A stretch of 10,865 nt of DNA, taken from Candidatus Heimdallarchaeota archaeon. Its GTDB lineage: Archaea > Asgardarchaeota > Heimdallarchaeia > Hodarchaeales > S146-22. Location of the stretch: positions 1 through 10,865 of the forward strand of contig WAPZ01000118.1 of NCBI GenBank assembly GCA_015520535.1, written 5' to 3'. Within the stretch, counting starts at the first letter, position 1, and each line of letters begins with the position of its first letter. This document shows, one piece after another, positions 1 to 5,993 of the stretch. The notes under the pieces are model-generated. The model was not told the DNA's origin and searched no databases. It worked only from the letters and a program-made list of their open reading frames with translations. The position numbers and the translations under genes were made by a program.

Positions 1-98
1 ATAAATAGGATAATTAGACAAATAGTGCCAGATTATTAATTGATTGACATCACATAAAAATAAATAAAGAAATAAGATAAATAAAGGATGGTAGAATC

Positions 99-884
99 AT
101 GGGCAAAAAAGGTGGATCACGACACTTAAAACGCTATCCAGCACCGGTAGCTTATCCAATTGAACGAAAAACACATAAATTTACCATACGACCAATGCCC
201 GGAGCACACCCAAAAGATGAAAGTATACCACTTGGAATTGTGGTAAGAGAAATTCTTGGGCATGCCAAGCGCTATCGTGAAGTAAAAACCATTATTGCAA
301 GAAAAAAAATCTTAATCGATCGCCGTCCAATTCGATATCATCAGTTTACCGTAGGATTAATGGACATTATTGAAATTCCAGACACTGGTGAACGATATCG
401 CTTAATTCCGTATCATGGACGGAGAAAATATCGCTTACAACCCATCACGGAAGATGAAACCACATGGAAACTATGCCAAATAAAAAACAAAAAAATCATT
501 AAGGGTGGAAAACTCTCCTTTGGTTTACATGATGGCCGAACGATTGTAATTAACCCGAACGATGAGAATCCAGAAAAAATAAGTGCTAACATCTCAAGTA
601 ACGAAATACGCCCAATGGACACCGTAAAAATAAGTATACCTGACCAAAAAATTCTAGAACACTATCCGTTTCAAGAAAACAATTATGCCATCATAGCAAA
701 AGGAAGTAACATTGGAATTCATGGAACAATTATACATATTGAAAGAAGAATTGGGAAAAACAAATCTTTAGTTGTGTTACACACTAAAGAAGGGGACGAA
801 ATCCGAACTTCAATTGAAAATATCTTTGTAATCGGAAGAGCGGAACCCGTTATAAGAATCGATGCTGAAGAGTCCGTGGCTTAA
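99..884 (+). CDS. rps4e: 30S ribosomal protein eS4
   Basis: Small-subunit ribosomal protein of the archaeal/eukaryotic S4e family; it binds 16S rRNA. The 261-residue product opens with the family's basic N-terminus (GGSRHLKRYPAP, residues 5-16). An S4-type RNA-binding region follows at about 43-105 (PLGIVVREILG, IDRRPIRYHQFTVGLMDII), then the S4e central domain to about 190. A KOW-like stretch lies at about 197-215 (GSNIGIHGTI), and the characteristic TSIENIFVIG is near the C-terminus (237-246). It is slightly longer than many archaeal homologues (roughly 235-245). ATG at 99 is preceded by GGATGG at 86-91, a usable ribosome binding site. It is followed 63 bases later by uL5, the normal archaeal order. 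The preceding 98 bases contain no recognisable gene end. Identification is secure. Confidence 0.97.
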   Translation: MGKKGGSRHLKRYPAPVAYPIERKTHKFTIRPMPGAHPKDESIPLGIVVREILGHAKRYREVKTIIARKKILIDRRPIRYHQFTVGLMDIIEIPDTGERYRLIPYHGRRKYRLQPITEDETTWKLCQIKNKKIIKGGKLSFGLHDGRTIVINPNDENPEKISANISSNEIRPMDTVKISIPDQKILEHYPFQENNYAIIAKGSNIGIHGTIIHIERRIGKNKSLVVLHTKEGDEIRTSIENIFVIGRAEPVIRIDAEESVA

Positions 885-947
885 TAATAATAGCAAGCAA
901 CAAGATAAAAGCCGAATTAACTGTTGTAGAAAAGTGGAGGTTAAAAA

Positions 948-1544
948 ATGTCATCAACAATTACCGACGTAGAAGTGGAAGTTCCAAAGGTGGAACTTAC
1001 AGATAAGGAAAAAAAATATGTAGAAGATTGGACGTCACATCCAATGCGAAAACCACGACTGGCTAAAGTTGTAATTAATTTCGCCGTTGGTAAGTCCGGA
1101 GAACCTTTAGAACGTGCACGAAAATTATGTGAACTTTTGACACAACAAACCCCAAAAGAAGGTCGTGCTAAAATCACCATCAAAGGTTTTGGCATCAGAA
1201 AAAATGAGCCGATTAGCGTGTATACTACATTACGTGGTGAAAAAGCCATCAAGTTTCTAAAAAAAGCTCTATGGGCAGTAGACTTTACTGTTAAACGTAA
1301 AAATTTCGATCAGCACGGCAACTTATCGTTTGGAATCGTGGAACATCTAAATTTACCCGGTTTAAAATATGATCCTAGTATTGGCGTGTATGGATTCGAC
1401 GTTACCGCTGTAATTCAACGTCCCGGCTTTCGTATTAAATACCGACGTAAACAACGCCGAAAACTCCCCACTCGACAAAAAATATTCAAAGAAGAAGGTA
1501 TTGCCTATTTTAAACATGAATTTGGCGTTACCGTAACTGATTAA
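948..1544 (+). CDS. rpl5: 50S ribosomal protein uL5
   Basis: Large-subunit ribosomal protein that binds 5S rRNA and contacts tRNA at the central protuberance. The 198-residue product carries the archaeal L5 signature from about residue 31 (HPMRKPRLAKVVINFAVGKSGE), the central motif around 75-100 (KITIKGFGIRKNEPISVYTTLRG) and the C-terminal part at 129-165 (GIVEHLNLPGLKYDPSIGVYGFD, then a VIQRPGFRI segment). An acidic N-terminal extension of about 28 residues precedes the conserved core, followed by a basic stretch at 165-173 and an acidic tail. ATG at 948 follows a strong GGAGG at 936-940 with a 7-base spacer, which fixes the start. It lies between eS4 and uS14 and is probably co-transcribed with both. 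Confidence 0.97.
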   Translation: MSSTITDVEVEVPKVELTDKEKKYVEDWTSHPMRKPRLAKVVINFAVGKSGEPLERARKLCELLTQQTPKEGRAKITIKGFGIRKNEPISVYTTLRGEKAIKFLKKALWAVDFTVKRKNFDQHGNLSFGIVEHLNLPGLKYDPSIGVYGFDVTAVIQRPGFRIKYRRKQRRKLPTRQKIFKEEGIAYFKHEFGVTVTD

Positions 1545-1573
1545 AAATTGTATCTCAAAGTGCGGAGGTTTTG

Positions 1574-1735
1574 ATGATGTCAAAAAAAGAACTCAGAAAA
1601 AAACCGGTTGGACGAGGAACTAGAAGCTGCCGTCGCTGCGGCAATCATCGCGGATTAATACGAAGTTATGGGCTTTATTATTGCCGACGATGTTTTAGAG
1701 AAGTTGCAGGTTACTTGGGCTTTAAAAAATATTAA
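1574..1735 (+). CDS. rps14: 30S ribosomal protein uS14, zinc-binding archaeal type
   Basis: A short gene found by translating the sequence after uL5. It encodes 53 residues from the first of two tandem ATGs (1574 and 1577; the second gives 52). Two CxxC knuckles are visible: CRRC at residues 19-22 and CRRC at 37-40, separated by the family's GLIRSYGLYY, and the chain ends in FREVAGYLGFKKY. This is the zinc-containing S14 of archaea and eukaryotes, which sits in the 30S head. GGAGG at 1564-1568 gives a 5-base spacer to the first ATG and 8 to the second, so either could be used. The gap after uL5 is 29 bases. In most archaea uS8 follows directly; here it does not, and a T-rich stretch begins within about 10 bases of the stop. 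Confidence 0.96.
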   Translation: MMSKKELRKKPVGRGTRSCRRCGNHRGLIRSYGLYYCRRCFREVAGYLGFKKY

Positions 1736-1955
1736 CTGTCAACTCATCCCTTTTTCCTTATTCTTAAACAATTCTTTCTACATGAATTGAATAACAGACG
1801 TAATGTCTTATTTTTATTTCTTCATCTTGAGTCATGTAGAAGTTCGGCAAATTTTCCAATATCTTGAGATTTGGTCGACATTCAAGAAGAATTTCTTTAA
1901 TCTGAATTCATTCAACAATGATGTTGTCGTATAATTAGAAAAAAAGGCTATATAG
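1736..1955. other. Non-coding interval with inverted repeat
   Basis: 220 bases without a credible gene between uS14 and taw2. Contents seen: the T-rich stretches just described; a perfect 10-bp inverted repeat, TTCTACATGA at 1776-1785 and TCATGTAGAA at 1832-1841; a repeated ATCTTGAG at 1824-1831 and 1861-1868; a 5-bp stem CAACA/TGTTG at 1913-1926; and a weak TATA-like TATAATTA at 1930-1937 before taw2. No tRNA-like fold and no remnant of uS8 was recognised. Confidence 0.6.
1746..1765 (+). terminator. T-rich probable terminator after the ribosomal genes
   Basis: A pyrimidine-rich stretch with a T5 run (CCCTTTTTCCTTATTCTT) starts 11 bases after the uS14 stop. Archaeal RNA polymerase terminates at such oligo-T tracts without needing a hairpin. 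A second candidate lies at 1792-1815, where a small imperfect stem (AGAC/GTCT) is followed by TTATTTTT. Together they suggest that the ribosomal transcript ends here. Confidence 0.5.
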
Positions 1956-2837
1956 ATGCATTCTAGAAAAAAACTCACAAGGAAAAAAATCCTTACTTTT
2001 CTACATGAAAATTCAGAGATATCCCCACAACTTTTACCACTAATTCCACATCGCTGGAAAAAACTGGGACATGTCTTAATTCTCTATCTTCCACCAGAAC
2101 TACAGCCCTATTATCACGATATTGGTGAGGCTTTTCTTCACGCAATTCCCGGCATAAAAACTGTGGTCGCGCGAACGGGAAAAACAACAGAACCCTTCAG
2201 AAAACCTACCTATACTATTATTGCCGGTGACCCGAATTGTGAAACCATCTACAAAGAAAATGGGGTAAAATATAAATTAGATGCATGCAATTTAACCTTT
2301 TCATTGGGTAATCTCCACGAACGTGAACGTCTGGCTGAAATAGCCAAAAAAATCAAAAGTAAGCATTTGGTTTTAGACATGTTCTGCTGTGTCGGGAATC
2401 TTTCGATGCCAATGGCCGTTTATAACAAAAACATTTTTGTAACTGGAATTGAAATTAATCCACAAGCATACGAGTATTTAAAAGAAAATATTCGATTGAA
2501 TCATGTAGAACCACAGTTTACACCAATTCTTGGTGATAATCGAAAAGTCGACATTGAACGCAAATATGACCGTATTTTGATGGGTTACTTCAAAATAGAT
2601 AAAGAACAGATTAAAAAAGCACTGTGGGCACTAAATCCGTACCGCGGTGGCTGGATTCACTTACATGATGCAACTGCACTAAATAAGTCATCCCTTGCAT
2701 TTAAAAACTTTATACGTGTGTTACGAAAAGAATATCCCAATTACAGTCTTTCAACCGTCTATCTACGTCACGTAAAATGGATCGGACCTAAATACCGACA
2801 TCTAGTCTTTGACATCAAAATTGAAAAAAGCAGTTGA
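1956..2837 (+). CDS. taw2: Taw2/TYW2-type tRNA(Phe) wyosine aminocarboxypropyltransferase
   Basis: Probably transfers the 3-amino-3-carboxypropyl group of SAM to 4-demethylwyosine at position 37 of tRNA-Phe, a cytosolic step in wyosine synthesis. The 293-residue protein has the Trm5/TYW2 architecture. A central FSLGNLHERERLAE (115-128) precedes SAM-binding motif I, DMFCCVGNLSMP (141-152). An acidic strand end follows (GIEINPQAYEYLKENIRLN, 164-182), then GDNR (193-196) and DRILMGYF (205-212), with a C-terminal GGWIHLHD (231-238). The MGY at the catalytic position favours Taw2; Trm5 methyltransferases carry an N-L-P-type motif there. Motif I has CC where AG is usual. The ATG directly follows an in-frame TAG (1953-1955), so no longer start is possible. 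No Shine-Dalgarno is present, so translation may be leaderless or nearly so. A Trm5 paralogue is the main alternative. Confidence 0.85.
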   Translation: MHSRKKLTRKKILTFLHENSEISPQLLPLIPHRWKKLGHVLILYLPPELQPYYHDIGEAFLHAIPGIKTVVARTGKTTEPFRKPTYTIIAGDPNCETIYKENGVKYKLDACNLTFSLGNLHERERLAEIAKKIKSKHLVLDMFCCVGNLSMPMAVYNKNIFVTGIEINPQAYEYLKENIRLNHVEPQFTPILGDNRKVDIERKYDRILMGYFKIDKEQIKKALWALNPYRGGWIHLHDATALNKSSLAFKNFIRVLRKEYPNYSLSTVYLRHVKWIGPKYRHLVFDIKIEKSS

Positions 2838-2868
2838 CAATAAACGCCAAAGAAAAAAGAAAGAAACA
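2838..2868 (-). terminator. Minus-strand T-rich terminator in the convergent gap
   Basis: The 31 bases between the ends of taw2 (+) and the membrane protein gene (-) read on the minus strand as a T-rich run immediately after the stop (TTTCTTTCTTTTTTCTTTGG). This suits oligo-T termination of the minus-strand transcript. Confidence 0.45.
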
Positions 2869-3657
2869 TCAAATAATAAATGAAAGAATGAGAACAATTG
2901 TTGCAATGAATGAAACAATGAAATAATGAATTTGAGTTGGAAAACCTTTTGTTTTTTTAATCGCCATGAAAATAGCGTCAATTACCTCTTTACCTGCCAT
3001 AAGTTTTGACAATGTGGGTTCTTGTTCCAACAAGAAAGTTTTCCAGTGTTGGAAATCAATGTAGCTAGAAATAACAGTTATAATGTCAGCAATGATGAAG
3101 AGAACGCCCCATAGCGCAAGCAAATATATAATAATCGAAGGTAAACCGAAAGCACTTAAAACATTTGCATCATATAGGAGTTTCACCCCAAGCAACCAAG
3201 TGATATGATACACATAAGCCGTAAGCAAGAACGCATTATCATAAACCCGATACCAATAGCCATGTCGTAAATTTTCTTGTTTAGGCGTTGGAATCGCTTT
3301 TGAAAGAATCATTATAAGCACAATTATCCAGTAGCCCATTCCAATCAATGTCAAAAAGAAAAGTCCTCGGATTCTCCATAAGAGACTAGAAATAAAACCG
3401 ACTTTTTCCGGTGGCTTTAATACATAGTCAAAAAAGGGAATTTCACGTTCCTCTACCAGAAGACGAAAGACTGAATTTTTTTGTTTTGCTAATGCCTCTA
3501 ATAAAGGCACGTACGTTTCCTCTTCCTTCTTAAGAATTTTTTTAGAGCTTAAAATCCATGTAATATTGAGGAAAATACCAAGTAATAGTGCTACAATAAA
3601 CCACAGCAATGAATATTCTGGAATTACAATATTAAATTGTGGAATTTCAATTGGCAA
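2869..3657 (-). CDS. Unrecognised membrane protein with five predicted helices
   Basis: I do not recognise the family. The 262-residue product has five strongly hydrophobic stretches at about 17-36, 98-119, 142-162, 174-199 and 243-262, the last ending exactly at the C-terminus. Between the first two is a 60-residue charged, probably cytoplasmic segment (39-97) containing KKILKKEEE and the acidic-aromatic VEEREIPFFDYV. A second soluble loop lies at about 200-240. No catalytic motif or cysteine pair is visible. Translation starts at TTG (3657-3655), supported by a strong GGAGGT at 3670-3665 with a 7-base spacer. It is the last of three minus-strand genes, 94 bases after the small zinc-protein gene, and may be read from that gene's promoter; a weaker TTTAAAT at 3697-3691 is too close to the Shine-Dalgarno to be convincing. 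Confidence 0.85.
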   Translation of the reverse strand: MPIEIPQFNIVIPEYSLLWFIVALLLGIFLNITWILSSKKILKKEEETYVPLLEALAKQKNSVFRLLVEEREIPFFDYVLKPPEKVGFISSLLWRIRGLFFLTLIGMGYWIIVLIMILSKAIPTPKQENLRHGYWYRVYDNAFLLTAYVYHITWLLGVKLLYDANVLSAFGLPSIIIYLLALWGVLFIIADIITVISSYIDFQHWKTFLLEQEPTLSKLMAGKEVIDAIFMAIKKTKGFPTQIHYFIVSFIATIVLILSFII

Positions 3658-3664
3658 CCTTACT

Positions 3665-3670
3665 ACCTCC
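3665..3670 (-). promoter_or_regulatory. Shine-Dalgarno that decides a TTG start
   Basis: On the minus strand GGAGGT is followed by 7 bases and then TTG CCA ATT. No ATG or GTG is as well placed, so this site supports TTG as the real start of the membrane protein. Confidence 0.75.
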
Positions 3671-3751
3671 GATATATCTATCTAATCGCCATTTAAAGAT
3701 CTAATTTGCACATTTTTTAGAATAATGGATTTTTCTCATGTTAAAGAATCA

Positions 3752-3961
3752 CTAATATTGAAAAAGCAAGGGACGGTTACATTGGTGTTTCTCAAATAGC
3801 ACGCTCTGATAGAATAAAAATAGATCAAGTGGGTGAAAAGCATCAGAAGTAAGGTAAATCACTTTTTTACACGTAGCACAACGCAATATTTGTTTAATGT
3901 TTGTGAGAAAAATAAAAAATTTACTTTCAAAAGAAGAAAAAGGGTCCTTTTCAACTATCAT
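3752..3961 (-). CDS. Small putative zinc-binding protein, leaderless
   Basis: A 69-residue protein of unknown function, easily missed because of its size. It contains CATC at residues 28-31 and HQC at 59-61, so C28, C31, H59 and C61 could form one zinc site; H43 is another possible ligand. The stretch between them is well formed for a folded domain (VIYLTSDAFHPLDLFLFYQSVLFEKHQC, in two parts 34-53 and 54-61). The key support is upstream: a consensus TATA box TTTATATA (3990-3983) ends 21 bases before the ATG, which would start the RNA at the ATG itself, and no Shine-Dalgarno is present. It lies between the GTPase and membrane protein genes on the same strand. The open frame on the opposite strand (3833-4027) looks like its shadow. 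The zinc site is inferred; the protein could instead be a chance frame, though I think that is less likely. Confidence 0.6.
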   Translation of the reverse strand: MIVEKDPFSSFESKFFIFLTNIKQILRCATCKKVIYLTSDAFHPLDLFLFYQSVLFEKHQCNRPLLFQY

Positions 3962-3982
3962 TTTGTGAAAAATGGCGTTCCA

Positions 3983-3990
3983 TATATAAA
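3983..3990 (-). promoter_or_regulatory. Consensus archaeal TATA box for the small zinc-protein gene
   Basis: The minus strand reads TTTATATA, a consensus archaeal TATA box, centred about 26 bases upstream of the ATG at 3961. The standard TATA-to-start distance therefore puts transcription initiation at or within a base of the start codon. It lies just beyond the GTPase stop codon, so the small gene has its own promoter. Confidence 0.6.
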
Positions 3991-4001
3991 AGTAGATGTA
4001 T

Positions 4002-4011
4002 TACTTAAGTA
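4002..4011. repeat. 10-bp perfect palindrome next to a promoter
   Basis: TACTTAAGTA is a perfect 10-bp palindrome in the short gap between the GTPase stop and the TATA box of the small gene, about 12 bases upstream of that box. This position suits an activator or repressor half-site pair, but one short AT-rich palindrome can arise by chance. Confidence 0.3.
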
Positions 4012-4016
4012 TGACG

Positions 4017-4880
4017 TTAGGTACTGAGCACTTCAGAGTATATTTGTGAAAATAAGGAAAAGATGTTCATATCCTCTTTCGCAGAGACAATAAAAACATT
4101 TGGAAAAACGGGATATTTCTTAATAAACTCCATTAGGTCTTCGTCGGTGATATTTTTCTTTTCCGGCTCCAAATCGTTTTTATTCAGGACGAAAAGGATT
4201 TTTTTACCTTTTCGGTTAATGTGGTCTTTATATTTCTCATACTGATATCCACTATATTCTAAAGTCGAAAAATCATCATATGCCGCCACAAAAACAATAA
4301 CATTCGCTTTATTGACTAATTCACCTTCAAATTCTTGCATTTTTTGAGCATTTACAGCTTTCAGTTGGTCAAGTGCCGCATCATAATATGAATTACGTTG
4401 TTCTAAGGCTTGACGACGACGAAAATATTGTTCTAGGGCTTTTTTTGTTATATGGAGGTCCTTTGATCCTGCTGTATCCCAAATGTGCACCTTAATCGGT
4501 TGTTCACGCATTGAAAGGAAAAAAGGAAACGAATATAACTCAAACACGACAGTTTCGCGATAAAAAAATGGAAACTTCCCAAAAAGATATTGTTTAATTA
4601 TACTGGTCTTCCCAGTAAATTTTTGCCCCAGAAAAACAATTTCCAGTTGTTTTAATTTTTGTAAGGCTTCTAAATTGGCATTTTTCTGAAGATGCGTTTC
4701 AAAATATTTCCATTTTGGTAATACCGCGTTGGGGTTCAAATAAAAATCAAAAAGATGTCCAGTTTGGAAATAAAGAAATTTCTCTGGAGCATTAGGGCTG
4801 ATTCCTGTTGGAATTTTTGACGTTGGCACTTCTATCCGAAAACGTTTCTTGCATTTTACACAAAAAGCATATATTAGCAC
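4017..4880 (-). CDS. Ras-like small GTPase with extra N-terminal domain
   Basis: A P-loop GTPase of the Ras/Rab/Arf-like superfamily, 287 residues. Residues 1-75 form a separate N-terminal part with one CxxC (CVKC, 7-10) and a KFLYFQTGHLFDFYLNPNAV segment (34-53). The GTPase domain has all main motifs: G1 GQKFTGKTS (85-93), a possible G2 threonine at T110, G3 WDTAG (134-138), G4 NKND (233-236) and G5 SAKE (266-269). Serine replaces the usual catalytic-loop Gln directly after DTAG. About 55 residues separate G3 from the next strand (NVIVFVAAYDD, 193-203), against about 20 in Ras; the excess is a charged helical insertion (145-190). No C-terminal lipidation motif is present (ends EVLST). Start is GTG at 4880, with a loose GGGG/GAT purine stretch upstream. 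It heads the minus-strand cluster and is divergent from the TPR gene. Regulator or signalling role is inferred. Confidence 0.85.
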   Translation of the reverse strand: MLIYAFCVKCKKRFRIEVPTSKIPTGISPNAPEKFLYFQTGHLFDFYLNPNAVLPKWKYFETHLQKNANLEALQKLKQLEIVFLGQKFTGKTSIIKQYLFGKFPFFYRETVVFELYSFPFFLSMREQPIKVHIWDTAGSKDLHITKKALEQYFRRRQALEQRNSYYDAALDQLKAVNAQKMQEFEGELVNKANVIVFVAAYDDFSTLEYSGYQYEKYKDHINRKGKKILFVLNKNDLEPEKKNITDEDLMEFIKKYPVFPNVFIVSAKEDMNIFSLFSQIYSEVLST

Positions 4881-4913
4881 AGAATCAGCCCCTTCACTTT
4901 CTTTCTTCTAATA

Positions 4914-4921
4914 AGATATAC
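4914..4921 (-). promoter_or_regulatory. Possible TATA box for the GTPase gene
   Basis: The minus strand reads GTATATCT within AATGTATATCTTATT. Its centre predicts a start near 4891, leaving a leader of about 10 bases before the GTG. The match is moderate. Confidence 0.35.
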
Positions 4922-4977
4922 ATTAACGTTGAAAAAATCTTTTTCGTCATGATGTCCCGCTGAAATTCCAAAAACTA

Positions 4978-4985
4978 TTTAAATA
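4978..4985 (+). promoter_or_regulatory. TATA box for the TPR-protein gene
   Basis: TTTAAATA within CTATTTAAATATC, preceded by an A-rich BRE-like AAAAAC. The standard distance predicts a transcript start near 5008. With the minus-strand site at 4914-4921 this makes the 162-base gap (4881-5042) a divergent promoter region. Confidence 0.5.
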
Positions 4986-5042
4986 TCTATGAAATTTGAA
5001 TGGATAGAAAGAATGAAACTCCTTTTTATGCTTTAGAGAAGC

Positions 5043-5858
5043 GTGGTTTGGTGGCGTTCCGTGAAATTTTTGAATGAAAGGAAAAAAAAGAAAGCGCGTT
5101 CATTGTTTTCTGAGGGTGTCGAATTATACCATGCTAACCAATTTGATTTAGCACAAGCGCGCTTTAAAGAAGCTGAAAAGCTTTTCAAAAGCATTAATGA
5201 GACTACCAATGCGTTAAGATCCCTAGGATATTATTATCTCTGCGAAGGCATGAAATACAAACGCGAAAATAAACTTTTAGAAAGTTCGAAAGCCTTTGGA
5301 AAGGCTAATGCAAATTTTTCTAAATCAATTAAAGGTAGTATTGGAACAACAAGTTCGGATGCTCTAGATTCTGAGTCGGAACAAGCTCAGGAAGAGGCAA
5401 AACTGGCGCGAAAAGAACAAGCCAAAATACAAGAAATGTTAGCCATGAAACGCGCCCGAGAGGGTAATTTTTTGGAATCCGCTCGCCTTTATGAGTCAGC
5501 TGCAGCATTATATGAATCGATTGGTTTAACACGCGAAGCAGCACGAGCACGTGCACGAAGCTATGTTCAGCGTGCTGCCGCAGTTGATTCGGCTTTTGAA
5601 AAAGCGGACTTTTTAGAACGCGCATCCTCAGAATTTAGAAAGGGTCGTGAACCACGCCCCATCATTCAAGCACATGCTTATTATTTCCGGGGTCTAAGCA
5701 TGATGAAAATTAAGCCAAAAGCAGCTGTAGACTATTTACAGCGTGCGTATGAGATTTATGAACGAGAAGGCATCGAAGAACGGCGAAAAAAAGTCAAAGA
5801 AAAATTACAAGAGCTTCTTAAATTAAGAAAAGAACGCCCATCAGAGTTTGGCTTATAA
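5043..5858 (+). CDS. TPR-like helical-repeat protein, N-terminus uncertain
   Basis: A soluble, almost wholly helical protein of 271 residues from the first available start. TPR-like helix pairs are recognisable at about 18-51 (LFSEGVELYHANQFDLAQAR then FKEAEKLFKS), 62-95, 131-164 (MKRAREGNFLESARLYESAA) and 207-243 (AYYFRGLSMMKIKPKAAVDY). A polar, serine-rich linker with a charged coiled-coil-like part lies at 95-130. TPR proteins are protein-binding scaffolds; the partner is unknown. No ATG is available: the frame opens after a TAG at 5034, and GTG at 5043 or GTG at 5061 (GGTGG at 5050-5054 upstream) are the candidates. A 25-codon ATG frame at 5000-5077 overlaps this end in another phase and may be the true N-terminus, joined by a one-base shift in the T5 run at 5067-5071. 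It is divergent from the GTPase gene. Confidence 0.8.
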   Translation: MVWWRSVKFLNERKKKKARSLFSEGVELYHANQFDLAQARFKEAEKLFKSINETTNALRSLGYYYLCEGMKYKRENKLLESSKAFGKANANFSKSIKGSIGTTSSDALDSESEQAQEEAKLARKEQAKIQEMLAMKRAREGNFLESARLYESAAALYESIGLTREAARARARSYVQRAAAVDSAFEKADFLERASSEFRKGREPRPIIQAHAYYFRGLSMMKIKPKAAVDYLQRAYEIYEREGIEERRKKVKEKLQELLKLRKERPSEFGL

Positions 5859-5905
5859 AGTTTGTTTTTTAATTAAACATCGCTTTTCTTTTCATTTATT
5901 TAACT

Positions 5906-5938
5906 AACATTTTTTTGCTTAGACAACAATGTTTTTTT
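5906..5938 (+). terminator. Stem and T7 tract after the TPR gene
   Basis: AACATT (5906-5911) can pair with AATGTT (5928-5933), and the stem runs into T7 (5932-5938). An earlier T6 tract and palindromic TTTAATTAAA lie at 5864-5876. The 135-base gap to tldD is T-rich throughout, as expected for oligo-T termination; a clear tldD promoter was not found. Confidence 0.4.
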
Positions 5939-5993
5939 ATCCTATTTTGATTAGAGTTTACGAAAAGTAAAAGTCAAATGGAGAAAAATCGGA

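Noticed and set aside
1..39. A frame open from the window start to TAA at 37-39, possibly the tail of uL24.
   Set aside because: Only 12 codons are visible (INRIIRQIVPDY) and nothing identifies it as uL24 or any other protein.
413..622. Antisense frames inside eS4, uL5, taw2, TPR, tldD and pmbA genes.
   Set aside because: All lie opposite well-identified conserved genes, lack ribosome binding sites and have low-quality translations.
3833..4027. A 64-codon plus-strand frame in the GTPase-membrane protein gap.
   Set aside because: It lies opposite the small zinc-protein gene, has no ribosome binding site or promoter in the right place, and its basic, lysine/phenylalanine-rich translation looks like an antisense shadow.
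5013..5036. In-frame ATG with seven codons and TAG just before the TPR gene, suggesting amber read-through or pyrrolysine.
   Set aside because: No other gene here shows internal TAG, and the short peptide is not convincing as an N-terminus; a simple non-ATG start or a frameshift explains the region better.
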